Position numbers and translations under genes: made by a program. The notes beneath the pieces are model-generated. The model made no database searches. It was not told the DNA's origin and was given only the letters and a program-made list of their open reading frames with translations. A stretch of DNA of 13,583 bases from the NCBI GenBank assembly GCA_003554915.1, contig PWHM01000007.1, forward strand, positions 1-13,583. The letters run 5' to 3'. Origin of the DNA: Candidatus Nealsoniibacteriota bacterium (GTDB lineage Bacteria > Patescibacteriota > Minisyncoccia > Minisyncoccales > PWPS01). Positions 7,025 to 12,926 of this stretch are shown piece after piece (the first letter of the stretch is position 1; each line of letters opens with the position of its first letter).

Positions 7025-7051
7025 AAATAGTGAGGCTCAACCTCACTATTT
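7025..7051. repeat. REP-like hairpin 1
   Basis: AAATAGTGAGG (7025-7035) and CCTCACTATTT (7041-7051) form an 11-bp perfect stem with a CTCAA loop. It lies downstream of yraN and may help terminate that operon on the minus strand. It is a somewhat divergent member of the AGG-NNNNN-CCT family. Confidence 0.7.
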
Positions 7052-7070
7052 TAATTTTAGACAGTTTATT

Positions 7071-7123
7071 TGGGAGGGGTCTGACCTCTCCCAAGTTAAA
7101 GAAAAGAGAGGTTGAATCTCTCT
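7071..7123. repeat. Paired REP-like hairpins 2 and 3
   Basis: Hairpin 2 (7071-7093) pairs TGGGAG with CTCCCA and continues inward to GGT-CTG-ACC. Hairpin 3 (7105-7123) pairs AGAGAG with CTCTCT (one inner G-T wobble). The linker AGTTAAAGAAA matches the AAGTTRAAAAA linker seen before the hairpins near the transposase gene. The pair ends 9 bp before the yraN stop codon. Confidence 0.75.
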
Positions 7124-7132
7124 AATAGATTT

Positions 7133-7504
7133 TTATGAAAGAAGAGTTATGTTCTCGTAATGCGTTTTTCTTTGCACTTCCATATTTTCATTAAGCACTA
7201 TGCAGACTGCATCTATTCTGTAGGGATTTTCAATCTTATTGAACTTGATATACCCCTTGGCGTTTCTTTTTAGTCTCTCTTTTTTCTTGGCTTTTATCGT
7301 ATCTTCCGGAGATCCGAAGTTTTTACCGGTTTTTGTTCTCACTTCTACAAAAACCACATCCCCTTCTTTCAGTGCCACTATATCTATTTCACCGTATTTA
7401 TTTTTGCAATTGGCTTCCAAAATTTTATAATCTTTCTCTTTAAGCATCTCCCGGGCTATTTCCTCTCCTTTTTTTCCGACCCGTATATTTCTGGGCAAGC
7501 TCAT
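7133..7504 (-). CDS. yraN: YraN/UPF0102 family predicted endonuclease
   Basis: This 123-residue protein counts from the ATG at 7504. It has the family's order of motifs: GKKGEEIAREML near residue 10, NKYGEIDIVA at 35-44, the PD-(D/E)XK-like VFVEVRTKTG at 51-60, FGSPEDTIKAKK at 63-74 and RIDAV at 96-100. YraN proteins belong to the restriction-endonuclease-like fold and are usually encoded next to DNA repair or competence genes; their substrate is not settled. Here it is the last gene after comM, so a role in processing incoming or recombining DNA is a reasonable inference. A TTG at 7540 would extend it by 12 residues toward a hairpin repeat, but family members start close to the GEE motif, so the ATG is preferred. 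The length is normal for the family. Confidence 0.9.
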   Translation of the reverse strand: MSLPRNIRVGKKGEEIAREMLKEKDYKILEANCKNKYGEIDIVALKEGDVVFVEVRTKTGKNFGSPEDTIKAKKKERLKRNAKGYIKFNKIENPYRIDAVCIVLNENMEVQRKTHYENITLLS

Positions 7505-7545
7505 AAAATCAAACTTTAAATCTTTTAAAACCTTCCCCAATTTTG

Positions 7546-7562
7546 GAGAGGTTGAACCTCTC
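7546..7562. repeat. REP-like hairpin 4, inside the competence operon
   Basis: GAGAGGT (7546-7552) and ACCTCTC (7556-7562) form a 7-bp stem with loop TGA, extendable by a G-T pair. It sits in the 90-bp gap between the comM stop and the preferred yraN start. It is one of the best matches to the shared AGGTTGAACCT core. Confidence 0.85.
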
Positions 7563-7594
7563 TAAATCGCCCTTTGAATAAAATTTGATAAACA

Positions 7595-9121
7595 TTAGTT
7601 TTTATCCATTTTTATTCTGTATTGCAAGGCCTCTCCCACGTGATCGGGGCTTATTTTTTCGGCGTCATTCAAATCGGCAATGGTCTGGGATACTTTTATC
7701 AGCTTAAAGTACCCCCTGGCGGAAATATTGAATTTCGAAGCCGCTTGGGAGAGCATCTCTTCAGTTTTTTCCGGTAAATTGCAATAGGCCTTGACGTGCC
7801 TGTTTTTCATCTCCGCATTGGTTCTTATCTTTTCCTTTTTGAACCTTTCTTCTTGGGTGTCTCTGGCTTTTATCACCCTTTTTCTGATTTCCGCGGAAGA
7901 CTCTCCTTCGTTTTTTCTTCTCTGCTTTTTCAATTTTTCCACGTCCACAGCCGGAACTTGAATGTGAAGATCAATTCTATCCAATATGGGCCCGGAGATC
8001 TTTTTTCGGTAGTTGGTCACTTGCCTGGGAGTGCACTTACACTCTTTCTCCGGATGATTCAAATATCCGCACGGACAGGGATTGCCCGAAGCTATCAGCA
8101 TAAATTCGGAGGGATATTTCACCCTTTCTCTGCTTCTGGAGATGGTAAGCTGGCCGTCCTCCAAGGGCTGGCGCATAGCTTCCAGTGCAGAGCGGGGAAA
8201 TTCGTTGAATTCATCCAAAAACAAGACTCCGCGATGAGCCAAAGTGACTTCACCCGGCTTGGGTCTGCTTCCCCCTCCTATCAGTCCTACCTTGGATATG
8301 CTGTGGTGAGGGGCCCGAAACGGCCTGTTTCTGATTAAACCGCTCCCCGGAGGAGTGTTTCCGGATATTGAATATATTTCGGTAACCTCCAGGGATTCGC
8401 TTTCCGTAAGGGGTGGTAAAATGCCGGGAATCGCCCTGGCGAGCATGGTTTTTCCGGATCCCGGCGTTCCCATCATGAATAAGTTGTGCCCACCGGCGGC
8501 GGCAATTTCGGCCGCTCTTTTGGCCTGCTCTTGACCCAAAACCTCTTTCATGTCGAACTCCGGCTTGATTTTCTTTTCTTTTTCTTCTTCGTATTCGGCC
8601 GGCTCTATTTCCCGCTTCCCCAAAAGATGAGCCACCATTCGGTCCAAATTTTCAACCGGATAGATGTTCAATCCATCAATAACCGCCGCTTCGTTTGCCG
8701 ATTCTTCGGGCAAAAAGACGTGTTTGTAACCGTTGTTTTTGGCAAAAAGAGCAAGAGGCAAAGCTCCCTTGGTGTGTCTGAGCGTTCCGTCCAAAGAAAG
8801 CTCCCCGAAAAAGAGACTCTTTTCCGGCAAGTTGAAATTCATCGTGGAAGCCAATACACCGACGGCAATGGGTAAATCATAAAAAGACCCCTCCTTGGGT
8901 ACGTCGGCCGGTGCCAGATTAATGGTTATCTTTCTTTGGGGAAATTCACTGTTCGAGTTCATTATTGCCGTTTTTACCCTTTCTTCGGATTCGTCCACCG
9001 CCTTGCTGGGAAGTCCCACTATATTGAATTCGGGCAATCCCTTTTTGCTGGTATTTATCTCTACGTCTATCCCTATGGATTTAAGTCCGGAATAAGCCGC
9101 CGAATTTACTTTTTTAAACAT
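7595..9121 (-). CDS. comM: ComM/YifB Mg-chelatase-like AAA+ ATPase
   Basis: This 508-residue protein matches the full ComM (YifB) architecture. An N-terminal ChlI-type domain (SIGIDVEINTSKKGLPEFNI, KITINLAPADVPKEG) covers about 1-180. The AAA+ core has Walker A GTPGSGKT at 218-225, Walker B VLFLDEFNEF at 299-308, and an arginine-finger region ILDRIDLHI near 380. A zinc-type cluster, CPCGY near 349 and CKC at 361-363, follows Walker B. The C-terminal Mg-chelatase helical domain (RGYFKLIKVSQTIADL) closes the protein. ComM is a hexameric helicase that extends recombination of transformed single-stranded DNA by branch migration. The gene starts 20 bp after the dprA stop, within the comF-dprA-comM-yraN cluster. 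All catalytic residues are present. Confidence 0.95.
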   Translation of the reverse strand: MFKKVNSAAYSGLKSIGIDVEINTSKKGLPEFNIVGLPSKAVDESEERVKTAIMNSNSEFPQRKITINLAPADVPKEGSFYDLPIAVGVLASTMNFNLPEKSLFFGELSLDGTLRHTKGALPLALFAKNNGYKHVFLPEESANEAAVIDGLNIYPVENLDRMVAHLLGKREIEPAEYEEEKEKKIKPEFDMKEVLGQEQAKRAAEIAAAGGHNLFMMGTPGSGKTMLARAIPGILPPLTESESLEVTEIYSISGNTPPGSGLIRNRPFRAPHHSISKVGLIGGGSRPKPGEVTLAHRGVLFLDEFNEFPRSALEAMRQPLEDGQLTISRSRERVKYPSEFMLIASGNPCPCGYLNHPEKECKCTPRQVTNYRKKISGPILDRIDLHIQVPAVDVEKLKKQRRKNEGESSAEIRKRVIKARDTQEERFKKEKIRTNAEMKNRHVKAYCNLPEKTEEMLSQAASKFNISARGYFKLIKVSQTIADLNDAEKISPDHVGEALQYRIKMDKN

Positions 9122-9141
9122 GTTTTAAAAAATTATAGTAA

Positions 9142-10017
9142 TTAACCGTCGGCAAGAAGATATTTGTCTCCCTCCCGGTTAAGAAAACCTTTTATTTGCA
9201 AATTGGAAAGCGTGCTGCCTAATTTTTGAGCCGGAACATTTAGTCTTCTGGAAAGCTCATCCGGAGTGAGTGGCTCTGTTTTTAATTGGGTCATGATTTT
9301 ATTTTCCAACGGATTGTTACCTTCGGGAATCTTCTTTCCCTTTTTAAAATCAAGAGAGGATTGTTTCTTATCAAAGATTTTCAGTATGTCCTTCGGTTCG
9401 GTAACCACTTGCGCCCTTCCTTCTTTTATCAGCTTGGCGGTTCCCATGGAAACGCTGCTGGTAAGCGGCCCGGGAACGGTTAAAAGTTTTCTGTCAAACT
9501 TTTCGGTCAGGCGGGCGGTAATCAAGGAGCCGCTGTTTTCAGCCGCCTGAACCACCAAAGTAGCTTGAGAAAGCCCGGCGACAATCCTGTTTCTTTTCGA
9601 ATAGGTCCATTTTTTGGCTTTCAAATTCCCTTCGTATTCGGATATTATCAGACCTTCCTTTTTTAAAATATTTTTATAAAGCTTTTTCTGGTAAGAGGGA
9701 TGTATTCTTTCTATTCCGCAGGGCATGACCGCAATTGTTTTTCCTCCCACACTGACCGCTGCCCGGTGGGCGGTGGCGTCCATTCCGTACATGAATCCGG
9801 AAACTATGGTAATTCCCCTACCGGCTACTTGGGAGACAAGCTTGGTGCATATCTTTTTTCCGTATTTGGTCATTCTTCTGGAGCCGACCACCGCCAAGCA
9901 ATTTTCAAATAAATCCTCTTTCCAATTTCCCTTGTAATAAAGGGTTTCCGGAGGATCGTCTATTTTTTTAAGTCTTTCCGGATACTTTTTATTGTTTATT
10001 TCTACTTTTCGGTCCAT
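9142..10017 (-). CDS. dprA: DprA/Smf DNA-processing protein
   Basis: This 291-residue protein has the Rossmann-like DprA core: VVGSRRMTKYG near 43-53, SGFMYGMDATAHRAA at 73-87 (usual form SGxAxGID...H), KRNRIVAGLS at 141-150 and LLTVPG at 178-183. A C-terminal winged helix (about 232-290) carries LTPDELSRRLNVP. An N-terminal segment includes YPERLKKIDDPPETLYYKG, typical of the family. DprA binds incoming single-stranded DNA in the cytoplasm, protects it and loads RecA. Its ATG is 1 bp after the comF stop, so translation is likely coupled, and comM follows 20 bp later. In the core motif Met replaces the common Ile and Tyr replaces the common Arg/Lys (GFMYGMD), a mild divergence. Confidence 0.95.
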   Translation of the reverse strand: MDRKVEINNKKYPERLKKIDDPPETLYYKGNWKEDLFENCLAVVGSRRMTKYGKKICTKLVSQVAGRGITIVSGFMYGMDATAHRAAVSVGGKTIAVMPCGIERIHPSYQKKLYKNILKKEGLIISEYEGNLKAKKWTYSKRNRIVAGLSQATLVVQAAENSGSLITARLTEKFDRKLLTVPGPLTSSVSMGTAKLIKEGRAQVVTEPKDILKIFDKKQSSLDFKKGKKIPEGNNPLENKIMTQLKTEPLTPDELSRRLNVPAQKLGSTLSNLQIKGFLNREGDKYLLADG

Positions 10018-10018
10018 A

Positions 10019-10804
10019 TTAAGTACTTCTGGCTAAAACCAAACCCCGGACGTTTTCCGCCCCCGCCTTTTTTAATACTTTGCAACACTCACGCATGGTG
10101 GCTCCGGTGGTAAAAACGTCATCCACCAAAACCAGGTTTTTCGGTGGATTGTTTTTGACGCTGAAAGCGTTTTTTACATTTTCAAGTCTCTCTTTTTGTG
10201 AAAGTCGGGCTTGTTTTTTGGTTCTTTTGGTTTTTTTAAGCAAGTCGGTCACACTTTTTTCACTTTTTCCCGTCAGTTTTGCCGTCTGCTCGGCCAAAGT
10301 TTTGGCGTGCATATTTTCCGGCTTCGAGCCCCCGTAACTTTTAAAGGAAATATTCAACTTTTTATTTAAAAAACCCTCCTTTCTATTTGTAGGAGGAACG
10401 TAGGTAATTTTGGTTTCTTCTTTTAGTAAAAACTTTAAAAAGTCCCCAAATCTTTCTTCCTGGTCGATCATTAAAATTAAAAATCTTTCTATCATCTTTT
10501 TGCCTATATGATAATAGCCGGCTTTTATTTCCCAAACCGTTCTTTTCATCAGTCCCTCGTAATCCCAACCGGCCGTTAGCCCGTCCAAGCCGTACCTTCC
10601 TATACAAGAGTCGCAAGAAGTGCCCGTAAAGCTTGGGGCGCCGCAGACGGGGCATATCAAGCTGTTTTCGGATAAAAACGTGTAACAATCATTGCACAGA
10701 TAAGTTCCTTCCCTGCCGCACTTAATGCAAAACCTGGGAAACAATACATCCAAAAGCTCTTCCTTAACTTTTTCCCAGTTGACTTTTTTAAGATTGTCGA
10801 CCAT
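10019..10804 (-). CDS. comF: ComF-family double zinc finger / phosphoribosyltransferase-like protein
   Basis: This 261-residue protein has two CxxC zinc modules at the N terminus: Cys26/29 with 37/40, and Cys51/54 with 64/67. The middle region is PRTase-like, and a PRPP-loop motif, LVLVDDVFTTGATMREC, lies near 224-240. The helix-rich element KRTKKQARLSQKERLENVKNAF before it is characteristic of ComF. The usual RGFNQ segment is not conserved: after YVPPTNRKEGF comes an inserted NKKLNISFKSYGGSKPENM before AKTLAEQTAKL. ComF acts in late natural transformation, probably in single-stranded DNA handling with DprA. It is the first gene of the competence operon and ends 1 bp before dprA. The ATG is preceded by a weak GAAAGA. 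A long imperfect palindrome lies just upstream. Confidence 0.9.
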   Translation of the reverse strand: MVDNLKKVNWEKVKEELLDVLFPRFCIKCGREGTYLCNDCYTFLSENSLICPVCGAPSFTGTSCDSCIGRYGLDGLTAGWDYEGLMKRTVWEIKAGYYHIGKKMIERFLILMIDQEERFGDFLKFLLKEETKITYVPPTNRKEGFLNKKLNISFKSYGGSKPENMHAKTLAEQTAKLTGKSEKSVTDLLKKTKRTKKQARLSQKERLENVKNAFSVKNNPPKNLVLVDDVFTTGATMRECCKVLKKAGAENVRGLVLARST

Positions 10805-10817
10805 AAGTTGTCTTTCT

Positions 10818-10912
10818 TTTAGCTTGGTTTTTCGTCTTATCTTCCCACCCGGGGGCGGAAATTCAGGAGCAAGTAATCCCTGCCCCGCCCGTATCCAACG
10901 AAATAAGCTAAA
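10818..10912 (-). promoter_or_regulatory. Structured palindromic leader upstream of comF
   Basis: Three nested helices fold over 95 nt. The outer pair is 10818-10825 with 10905-10912 (TTTAGCTT/AAGCTAAA). The next is TTTCG (10830-10834) with CGAAA (10899-10903). Then comes GGGCGG (10853-10858) with CCGCCC (10885-10890), and inside it CAGG (10864-10867) with CCTG (10879-10882). It begins 14 bp upstream of the comF start and is much richer in G and C than its surroundings. It could be a regulatory leader, a separate small RNA on either strand, or the remnant of a mobile palindrome. I do not recognise a known riboswitch. Confidence 0.5.
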
Positions 10913-10971
10913 TTATTTTATTAAATGATTATTTAGGATAATAAAAAAATATTCAAGTTTCAAATTATGCA

Positions 10972-11012
10972 AGGTTAAACCTGTCACAAGTTGAAAAACA
11001 GGTTAGACCTGT
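10972..11012. repeat. REP-like hairpins 5 (degenerate) and 6
   Basis: Hairpin 5 (10972-10982) is a short AGGT/ACCT stem with loop TAA. Hairpin 6 (10998-11012) pairs ACAGGT with ACCTGT, loop TAG. The linker contains CAAGTTGAAAAA. Hairpin 6 ends 14 bp from the stop of the transposase gene. Confidence 0.8.
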
Positions 11013-11026
11013 CATGAGACAACTTT

Positions 11027-11719
11027 TTATTCGAGAGTATATTCTTTTATGTGTTCATATTTCTTTTCCTCCAGAACCATTCTTGCAAATTCTCTATATT
11101 TCTCCGGACCCTCAAATAGATAGTTAAAGAGACCTTTATCAATAACAAAGGAATCTCTTTTTTCAAGATATTCTTTGTGAGTACTCCAATCATATCTTTC
11201 TGCAAAAGTCAGCGCTCTATCTATACCCCTTTCTTTATTTAAATTAATCCCCTCGCCTTCTATTGGGTTTATTACGTTTATATAAACCAATAAATATTTA
11301 AGGTACTTGTTATTATCTACTCTGACTGATTTATAACTACCCTGGAAAAGACTTCCCGATCTATCGTATTTCTTATTAAAATACATTGTGTAGCCGGTGC
11401 CCAGCTTTTGCATAAACTTTGAAATCCCTTCCCCTTTTCTTTCTTTTAAAATTAAATGGTAGTGATTATCCATTAAACAATCGGCGGCTATCTCTACCAA
11501 GGAGTCATTTTCCCTGTTATCTACATATTTTTTTAAAGTCCTCATATTTGCTCCCTCCTCTTTATTCTCCAAGTTCCACAAAACCCCTCTTCTTGAATCT
11601 TCATTATTAAATAAAGTCATTGATTGTAAAAACCTCCATCTGTCCGCCTCTTGGTTAAAAATAGTTCTTTTATCTACTCCTCTATTGTATATATGATAAT
11701 AACTATCTAAAATTGCCAT
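11027..11719 (-). CDS. REP-associated tyrosine transposase (RAYT, Y1/HUH)
   Basis: This 230-residue protein begins with SYYHIYNRGVDKRTIF, the hallmark of the TnpA-REP/Y1 family. The HUH site is NHYHLIL (His86, His88). The region GYTMYFNKKYDRSGSLFQGSYKS (109-131) contains the candidate catalytic tyrosine (Tyr110 or Tyr113) and the conserved GSLFQGSYKS. It is followed by KYLLVYINVINP. These single-domain enzymes cut and rejoin single-stranded DNA at REP hairpins. The gene is bracketed by direct copies of a hairpin with ACAGG arms (10998-11012 and 11816-11830). A TATAAT at 11735-11730 with TTGTAA 19 nt upstream would start transcription only a few bases before the ATG. The gene appears intact. 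Confidence 0.9.
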   Translation of the reverse strand: MAILDSYYHIYNRGVDKRTIFNQEADRWRFLQSMTLFNNEDSRRGVLWNLENKEEGANMRTLKKYVDNRENDSLVEIAADCLMDNHYHLILKERKGEGISKFMQKLGTGYTMYFNKKYDRSGSLFQGSYKSVRVDNNKYLKYLLVYINVINPIEGEGINLNKERGIDRALTFAERYDWSTHKEYLEKRDSFVIDKGLFNYLFEGPEKYREFARMVLEEKKYEHIKEYTLE

Positions 11720-11815
11720 TTAAATGAAAATTATAACTAATCTTACATAATTATTTACAAAACAAGCTAAATTTCAAGTAGGAGAAGACAGGTCTCCGGG
11801 GTGGTTAAGTTAAAA

Positions 11816-11830
11816 ACAGGTTTAACCTGT
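11816..11830. repeat. REP-like hairpin 7
   Basis: ACAGGT and ACCTGT pair around loop TTA. The upstream segment TTAAGTTAAAAA and downstream CATGGGA match the copy on the other side of the transposase gene. A degenerate GGAGA/TCTCC stem (11781-11797) precedes it, like the paired arrangement elsewhere. Confidence 0.85.
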
Positions 11831-11888
11831 CATGGGAGGTTTGGAGATTTAGGTAAGCCGAAAAGTCTTCAAACCAAACACCTCCGTT

Positions 11889-11910
11889 ATTCCCGACCCC
11901 GATCGGGAAT
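11889..11910. repeat. ATTCCC...GGGAAT hairpin, copy 1
   Basis: An imperfect palindrome of 22 bp has outer arms ATTCCCGA and TCGGGAAT with centre CCCCGA. Its exact reverse complement occurs at 13562-13583. This belongs to the widespread class of REP-like palindromes with TCATTCCC ends. The stretch 11720-12087 holds no gene, only these repeats and a terminator. Confidence 0.9.
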
Positions 11911-11938
11911 CTTTTTTGTATGGTGGTTGTTTGAAGGG

Positions 11939-12005
11939 ATTCCCAATCAAGTTGGGAATGACAACTGGTTGCTGGGAATGACGGTGTATTATGGGTTGGG
12001 AATGA
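11939..12005. repeat. Second ATTCCC-type hairpin and decayed partial copies
   Basis: ATTCCCAA (11939-11946) and TTGGGAAT (11952-11959) form an 8-bp stem. GGGAATGAC-like half units recur at about 11954, 11974 and 11998, suggesting decayed tandem copies of the same palindrome family. Confidence 0.75.
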
Positions 12006-12023
12006 TAAAAATTTAACCAAACC

Positions 12024-12048
12024 AAAAAGCCCCGCTTGGGGCTTTAGT
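12024..12048 (-). terminator. Terminator of the doc toxin operon
   Basis: AAAGCCCC (12026-12033) pairs with GGGGCTTT (12038-12045) around GCTT, followed on the minus strand by CTTTTTGG. It lies 40-64 bp after the toxin stop codon. Confidence 0.75.
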
Positions 12049-12087
12049 TTGTTTTAGCAATTAGTTCTTTTTTCAATTAATAATATT

Positions 12088-12534
12088 TTAACTCTTTATG
12101 ATTTTATCGCTATCAACCATATATTTTTTAAAATTATCTTTGATAAGCTCTAATATTTTGTTTTTATTTTCAGATTTGCTCTTGGCAACTTCTTTGGAAA
12201 GCTCATAAAGAGCTTCAGTGGGAATTTTCAACCACTTCCCGTTTTCAATTAAAAATGCCCACGTGATAGTAATTGCCAATCTTTTATTACCATTCTGAAA
12301 AGGGTGGTTTTTTATCAAAAAATAAAAAAGGGCAGCAGATTTCTCTACTATCCCTTTATATAAATCTTCTCCCCGGAAAGACTGAAATGGAGTTTCAAGG
12401 CAGCTTTCCAGTATATTCAAATCAGCGGTATTGAAAGGCGGTATTCTCTCTCCCCACTCTAAATGCTCTCTGGCAAACTTAAAAGAAACATACCTAACCG
12501 CTTCCAAGTCTAATTTCTTGATTTTTTTACTCAT
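12088..12534 (-). CDS. doc: Doc-type Fic toxin
   Basis: This 148-residue protein has the Fic core. Its active-site motif is HPFQNGNKR (residues 77-85), with His77 as the conserved histidine and Lys84 in place of the Gly of AMP-transferring Fic enzymes. That Lys marks the Doc branch, whose P1 member phosphorylates EF-Tu and halts translation. The upstream EDLYKGIVEKSAALFYFLIK is the usual helix before the loop. The C-terminal 30 residues are a charged helix. Its ATG overlaps the TGA of a 44-codon antitoxin gene by the ATGA junction, so the two are translationally coupled. Target and activity in this organism are inferred from the motif. Codons are AT-rich compared with the surface protein and competence genes, consistent with acquisition. 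Confidence 0.9.
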   Translation of the reverse strand: MSKKIKKLDLEAVRYVSFKFAREHLEWGERIPPFNTADLNILESCLETPFQSFRGEDLYKGIVEKSAALFYFLIKNHPFQNGNKRLAITITWAFLIENGKWLKIPTEALYELSKEVAKSKSENKNKILELIKDNFKKYMVDSDKIIKS

Positions 12535-12665
12535 TCTTCAGAGAGCTTTTCAAAAGTTTCTTTATGTTCTTTCAGAACTCTTTTTACAGCTTTTGATAAA
12601 TTCTCTTTTTCCTTTTTTGTCAAATCAAACTCCTTTTTTGTTTCTTTTTTTGTTTCTTTCTCCAT
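12531..12665 (-). CDS. Small antitoxin of the Doc module
   Basis: This 44-residue protein is dominated by Lys and Glu. A repetitive N terminus (MEKETKKETKKEF) leads into a helical segment, LTKKEKENLSKAVKRVLKEH, then KETFEKLSEE. The LTxKExENLxxAxKRVxxEx(K/G)ETxxxL pattern is like the short antitoxins I know next to Doc-type toxins, and such C-terminal helices bind the toxin groove. Its stop overlaps the doc start by 4 bp. The upstream region carries a perfect 9-bp inverted repeat that may be its operator. There is no separate DNA-binding domain visible in the 44 residues, so either the N terminus or the toxin complex would have to bind DNA. The start ATG at 12665 is the only good one. Confidence 0.75.
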   Translation of the reverse strand: MEKETKKETKKEFDLTKKEKENLSKAVKRVLKEHKETFEKLSEE

Positions 12666-12691
12666 AAAATGTAGTCTAATACGTCTCAATT

Positions 12692-12716
12692 TTGACAAAT
12701 ATGGTTAATTTGTCAA
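12692..12716. promoter_or_regulatory. Perfect inverted repeat, candidate operator/promoter of the Doc module
   Basis: TTGACAAAT (12692-12700) and ATTTGTCAA (12708-12716) are perfect inverted arms separated by 7 bp. A consensus -35 TTGACA is contained in the arm nearest each strand's upstream side. It lies 27-51 bp upstream of the antitoxin start. No good -10 follows at 17 bp on the minus strand, so promoter activity is less certain than the repeat. The rest of 12666-12926 holds hairpin repeats and no gene. Confidence 0.6.
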
Positions 12717-12742
12717 CTTGTTGAGAGATAAAAAATATTATT

Positions 12743-12808
12743 GGAGAGGTCTGACCTCTTCTAAGATTGTGGGGGTTGATTTAAAAAGGGAGAGGTTGAA
12801 CCTCTCCC
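12743..12808. repeat. Paired REP-like hairpins 8 and 9
   Basis: Hairpin 8 (12743-12761) has arms AGAGGT/ACCTCT with loop CTG. Hairpin 9 (12788-12808) has arms GGGAGAGGT/ACCTCTCCC with loop TGA, a 9-bp perfect stem. The linker (12762-12787) contains TTGTGGGGGTTG, which recurs at 12864-12875. Confidence 0.9.
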
Positions 12809-12863
12809 ATATTTTAATCTTTTATCGCTTGACATTAACTGTTTAACTATTTCAAAAAATAGG

Positions 12864-12901
12864 TTGTGGGGGTTGCTAAGTTAAAAATAGGTTGGACCTA
12901 T
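12864..12901. repeat. REP-like hairpin 10 with conserved 5' linker
   Basis: ATAGGT and ACCTAT (12887-12901) pair around loop TGG. TTGTGGGGGTTG (12864-12875) followed by CTAAGTTAAAAA precedes it, matching the linker of hairpins 8/9 and 7. It lies 26 bp past the mazF stop. Confidence 0.85.
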
Positions 12902-12926
12902 CAGATTTCAATTTGAGCTCTATGAT

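Noticed and set aside
10805..10911. comF extended upstream in frame
   Set aside because: The frame is open (...LFRWIRAGQGLLAPEF...) but has no start codon before an in-frame TAA, and it is explained by the palindrome.
10725..10928. A plus-strand frame across the comF start and its leader
   Set aside because: It is antisense to comF and passes through the GC-rich palindrome. No ribosome site or known domain is seen.
11801..12020. Reading frames of 71 codons on both strands
   Set aside because: They run through the hairpin repeats and the terminator stem. Their sequence is that of translated palindromes and has no ribosome site.
7025..12901. The hairpin repeats as a CRISPR array
   Set aside because: Copies are irregularly spaced over kilobases, the arms differ from copy to copy, and there are no unit-length spacers or cas genes.
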